The position numbers were made by a program, and so were the translations under genes. This document shows positions 5,351-6,913 of a DNA stretch of 6,913 nucleotides, one piece after another; position 1 is the stretch's first letter, and each line of letters opens with the position of its first letter. Under the pieces are notes generated by a model, which worked only from the letters and a program-made list of their open reading frames with translations, had not been told where the DNA came from and did not search any database. This DNA comes from Limnohabitans sp. Rim8 (lineage in GTDB: Bacteria > Pseudomonadota > Gammaproteobacteria > Burkholderiales > Burkholderiaceae_C): positions 1 through 6,913 of the forward strand of contig CAMDXR010000172.1 of assembly GCA_945877725.1 (NCBI GenBank), in the 5' to 3' direction.

Positions 5351-5372
5351 GCGGCCCCAGACTGTGGGCTGC
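5351..5372. terminator. Weak GC-rich hairpin at the lysR 3' end
   Basis: GCGGCCC (5351-5357) pairs with GGGCTGC (5366-5372) through seven pairs, one of them G-T, around an 8-nt loop. It starts directly after the lysR stop in the minus-strand direction. No T-tract follows on either strand, so a terminator role is only possible. Confidence 0.3.
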
Positions 5373-5373
5373 A

Positions 5374-6333
5374 TCAACCCCCAAACCCCTGCGCCAGTCC
5401 TTTGCGCAATGCATCTACCAGTGCAGCCACCGCTCGCGGCACATGGGGGGCATACGGGCGAATGGCGTAAATGGTTTCGGCGAAAGCGCCCACGGGTTTC
5501 CAGTCGGGCAGCACGCGCACCAGTTTGCCTTGCCGCAAAGACGACTGGGCACTGAAATCGGGCACCAGGGCGATGCCTGCGCCGGAAAGCGCGGCTTCGC
5601 GCAGCGCTTCGCTGTTGTTGGCGGCAAAGTTGCCGGTCACGGGCACCGTGATCCGCTCGTTGCCGTTCGGCACGCCCTCTGCACCAGGCATCTGGCCGAT
5701 ACCCTCAAAGGTCCAGGCCGGGGTGTCTTGCGAGCGTGGATAGTGCAGGCAATTGTGGGTTTGCAAGTCGGCCGGGGTTTGCGGCTCACCCCGGCGTCTT
5801 AAATAAGCGCGGGTCGCCACCAACACCGATTCGGTGGGGCACAGTGCCCAAGCCACATGTGTATCGGGCGGGCGGGCGGTGTGTCGAATGGCCAAATCAA
5901 AGCCTTCGGTGGCCAGGGTGCTCAGGCGGTCTGACAGGTCCAACTCGATCCGCACCTCCGGAAAATCTCGCAAAAAGTCGGCAAACAAGGGCACCAGTTG
6001 CTGACGGGCAAGTGCCACGGGTGCCGTCACGCGGATCAAACCGCTGGGCTGCCCAGCCAAGTCGCGCACTTGGGCAAAGCTTTGTTCGATCTGTTCAAAA
6101 GAGGCGCGGGTGTCGTCCACCAACTTTTGCCCCGCCTCGGTCAGGCGCAGGCTGCGGGTGGTGCGCTGCACCAGCGTGACTTTGGCGGCGCGCTCCAGAT
6201 CGGCAATGCGCTGGCTCATGGCGGCCTTGCTCACCCCCAGGCGCGCAGCGGCAGCCGTGTAACTGCCTTGCTGCGCCAGTACGCTGAGCCAGTGCAGATG
6301 GGTCCAGAGGGTGTTGATTTTTTGGTTTTCCAT
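5374..6333 (-). CDS. LysR-family transcriptional regulator
   Basis: 319-residue LysR-type regulator of normal length. The N-terminal winged helix-turn-helix is at about 9-68: WLSVLAQQGSYTAAAARLGVSKAAMSQRIADLE then VTLVQRTTRSLRLTEAG, the standard LysR layout. A linker helix (about 69-95) leads to the effector-binding periplasmic-protein-like domain, which starts at GLIRVTAPVALARQQLVPLF and includes FDLAIRHTARPPDTHVA. The subfamily resembles CrgA-type regulators. I start at ATG 6333; the longer frame begins with a TTG at 6360 inside an inverted repeat that is better read as the operator. No clear Shine-Dalgarno precedes 6333. It is divergent from the mmsA-like gene, so by the family's habit it probably controls that gene and itself, with an unknown ligand. 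Confidence 0.9.
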   Translation of the reverse strand: MENQKINTLWTHLHWLSVLAQQGSYTAAAARLGVSKAAMSQRIADLERAAKVTLVQRTTRSLRLTEAGQKLVDDTRASFEQIEQSFAQVRDLAGQPSGLIRVTAPVALARQQLVPLFADFLRDFPEVRIELDLSDRLSTLATEGFDLAIRHTARPPDTHVAWALCPTESVLVATRAYLRRRGEPQTPADLQTHNCLHYPRSQDTPAWTFEGIGQMPGAEGVPNGNERITVPVTGNFAANNSEALREAALSGAGIALVPDFSAQSSLRQGKLVRVLPDWKPVGAFAETIYAIRPYAPHVPRAVAALVDALRKGLAQGFGG

Positions 6334-6339
6334 GCTGGC

Positions 6340-6361
6340 ATTGTTCACTATTTTGAACAAT
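6340..6361. promoter_or_regulatory. Inverted repeat at lysR start, candidate LysR operator
   Basis: ATTGTTCA (6340-6347) and its exact complement TGAACAAT (6354-6361) flank a 6-bp centre, only 7 bp upstream of the lysR ATG. It contains T-N11-A spacings (for example T6344 and A6356), the general form of LysR boxes. A second perfect palindrome, TCAGTACTGA, lies at 6366-6375. The location suits autoregulation and control of the divergent gene; binding is inferred. Confidence 0.55.
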
Positions 6362-6401
6362 CAATTCAGTACTGAGGACTTGCGGGCGTTCGCAGGGCTG
6401 C

Positions 6402-6456
6402 CTAAACTGCGGCACAAGCTTAAAACTTTGGCCTAAACCTTGGCTTAAACCTTGGC
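6402..6456. repeat. 12-bp tandem repeat upstream of mmsA-like gene
   Basis: Three adjoining 12-bp units read TAAAACTTTGGC (6421-6432), CTAAACCTTGGC (6433-6444) and TTAAACCTTGGC (6445-6456). A looser copy, CTAAACTGCGGC, sits at 6402-6413 after a 7-bp gap. The phased units lie between the LysR palindrome and the dehydrogenase start, so they could be activator-binding sites or simple slippage. Confidence 0.65.
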
Positions 6457-6491
6457 GCGTTGGGGCGCGCTCCCGTAATTTCATAACCCAT

Positions 6492-6519
6492 CAAAGCGTC
6501 CCCATTCATCAACGCTTTG
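6492..6519 (+). promoter_or_regulatory. Leader hairpin before mmsA-like gene
   Basis: CAAAGCGT (6492-6499) and ACGCTTTG (6512-6519) are exact complements around a 12-nt loop. The stem ends 17 nt before the AAGGAG at 6537-6542. It could affect mRNA stability or translation; no known riboswitch is recognised. Confidence 0.35.
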
Positions 6520-6548
6520 CACACACCACAACATTCAAGGAGACGGAC

Positions 6549-6913
6549 ATGAGCATCACGAACATCGGTCATTACATCAACGGCCAGCCGGCTGCAGGCA
6601 CTTCAGGCCGCAACCAAGCAGTCACCAACCCGGCCACAGGTGCCGTCACCGGCAGCGTGGCACTGGCCAACAGCGCCGAAGTGGCGAAGGCCGTGGCCGC
6701 AGCCAAAGCCGCTTTTCCGGCTTGGGCCGACACACCCCCATTGCGGCGTGCACGGGTGATGTTTAAGTTTTTGGAGCTGCTTAACCAGCACAAAGACACG
6801 CTGGCTCGCATGATCACCGTAGAGCACGGCAAGGTGTTCACCGACGCGCAGGGCGAGGTGACGCGTGGCATCGACATTGTTGAATTTGCCGCTGGCATAC
6901 CGCAATTGCTCAA
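6549..6913 (+). CDS. mmsA: CoA-acylating methylmalonate-semialdehyde dehydrogenase (N-terminal part, runs off window)
   Basis: First 121 codons of an aldehyde dehydrogenase superfamily protein that usually has about 500 residues, so only the N-terminal quarter is seen. Family features are HYINGQPAAG (8-17), the VTNPATGAVTGSVALA segment (25-40), AAKAAFPAWADTPPLRRARVMFKF, and ITVEHGKVFTDAQGEV followed by RGIDIVEFAAGIPQLL, the pattern of MmsA. MmsA oxidises malonate- and methylmalonate-semialdehyde to acetyl- and propionyl-CoA in valine and inositol catabolism. The active-site Cys and most NAD-binding residues lie beyond the edge. The start is secure: AAGGAG 6 nt upstream of the ATG. It is divergent from the LysR gene 215 bp away, its probable regulator. 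The precise semialdehyde substrate is inferred. Confidence 0.87.
   Translation, partial: MSITNIGHYINGQPAAGTSGRNQAVTNPATGAVTGSVALANSAEVAKAVAAAKAAFPAWADTPPLRRARVMFKFLELLNQHKDTLARMITVEHGKVFTDAQGEVTRGIDIVEFAAGIPQLL

Noticed and set aside
5338..5802. Plus-strand open frame of 154 codons.
   Set aside because: It is antisense to the lysR gene, with low-complexity translation and no family resemblance.
6334..6360. TTG start at 6360 for the LysR regulator.
   Set aside because: The added residues (MFKIVNNAS) fall inside the inverted repeat, and the ATG at 6333 gives the normal LysR N-terminus.
5289..6456. CRISPR array among the short repeats.
   Set aside because: The repeats are 9 and 12 bp, contiguous and degenerate, with no unique spacers and no cas genes.
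6095..6484. Minus-strand open frame reaching into the lysR-mmsA spacer.
   Set aside because: It overlaps the lysR helix-turn-helix coding region in another frame and is not coding-like.

Overview
The window reads as chromosomal DNA of a GC-rich betaproteobacterium, most likely Burkholderiales and probably Comamonadaceae-like. This is inferred from the style of the MarC, OsmC, LysR and MmsA proteins and the codon use. No rRNA, tRNA or CRISPR array is visible, so the taxon cannot be fixed further.

Layout, left to right. (1) The C-terminal half of a MarC-family membrane protein (to 326), followed after 21 bp by a type VII toxin-antitoxin pair: an MNT-fold nucleotidyltransferase antitoxin (mntA, 348-752) overlapping a HEPN ribonuclease toxin (hepT, 742-1170). 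(2) A convergent osmC-family gene (1651-1187, minus strand), then an AT-rich divergent spacer with a palindrome. (3) A glpQ-like lipoprotein glycerophosphodiester phosphodiesterase (1904-3088). (4) A 266-bp spacer holding a 14-bp-stem hairpin, a second hairpin and a frameshifted remnant of a second osmC-like gene (3315-3197, minus strand). (5) A small patatin-like phospholipase (3355-4230), followed by a second toxin-antitoxin pair: Xre/MbcA/ParS-type antitoxin (about 4269-4802) and RES-domain toxin (4799-5272, ATGA overlap). (6) A spacer with a 9-bp degenerate tandem repeat, then a LysR-type regulator (6333-5374, minus strand). Divergent from it is the start of an mmsA-like CoA-acylating methylmalonate-semialdehyde dehydrogenase (6549 to the edge). 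The divergent spacer carries an 8+8 bp inverted repeat, a 12-bp tandem repeat and a leader hairpin.

How the parts may work together. The block between the core-type genes marC and mmsA looks like an accessory segment. It packs two toxin-antitoxin modules of different types, a decayed osmC paralogue and two lipid-directed hydrolases into about 5 kb. The patatin and the GlpQ-like enzyme could act in sequence, deacylating phospholipids to glycerophosphodiesters and then hydrolysing these to glycerol-3-phosphate and an alcohol; this is inference from adjacency. The most striking uncatalogued signal is a perfect 11+11 bp inverted repeat at 4196-4219. It lies inside the end of the patatin gene, just ahead of a -10-like box and the antitoxin start, and is followed by repeated CTTGA half-sites. 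It is a good candidate operator for self-control of the xre-res pair. All family assignments come from reading motifs; no database search was run.
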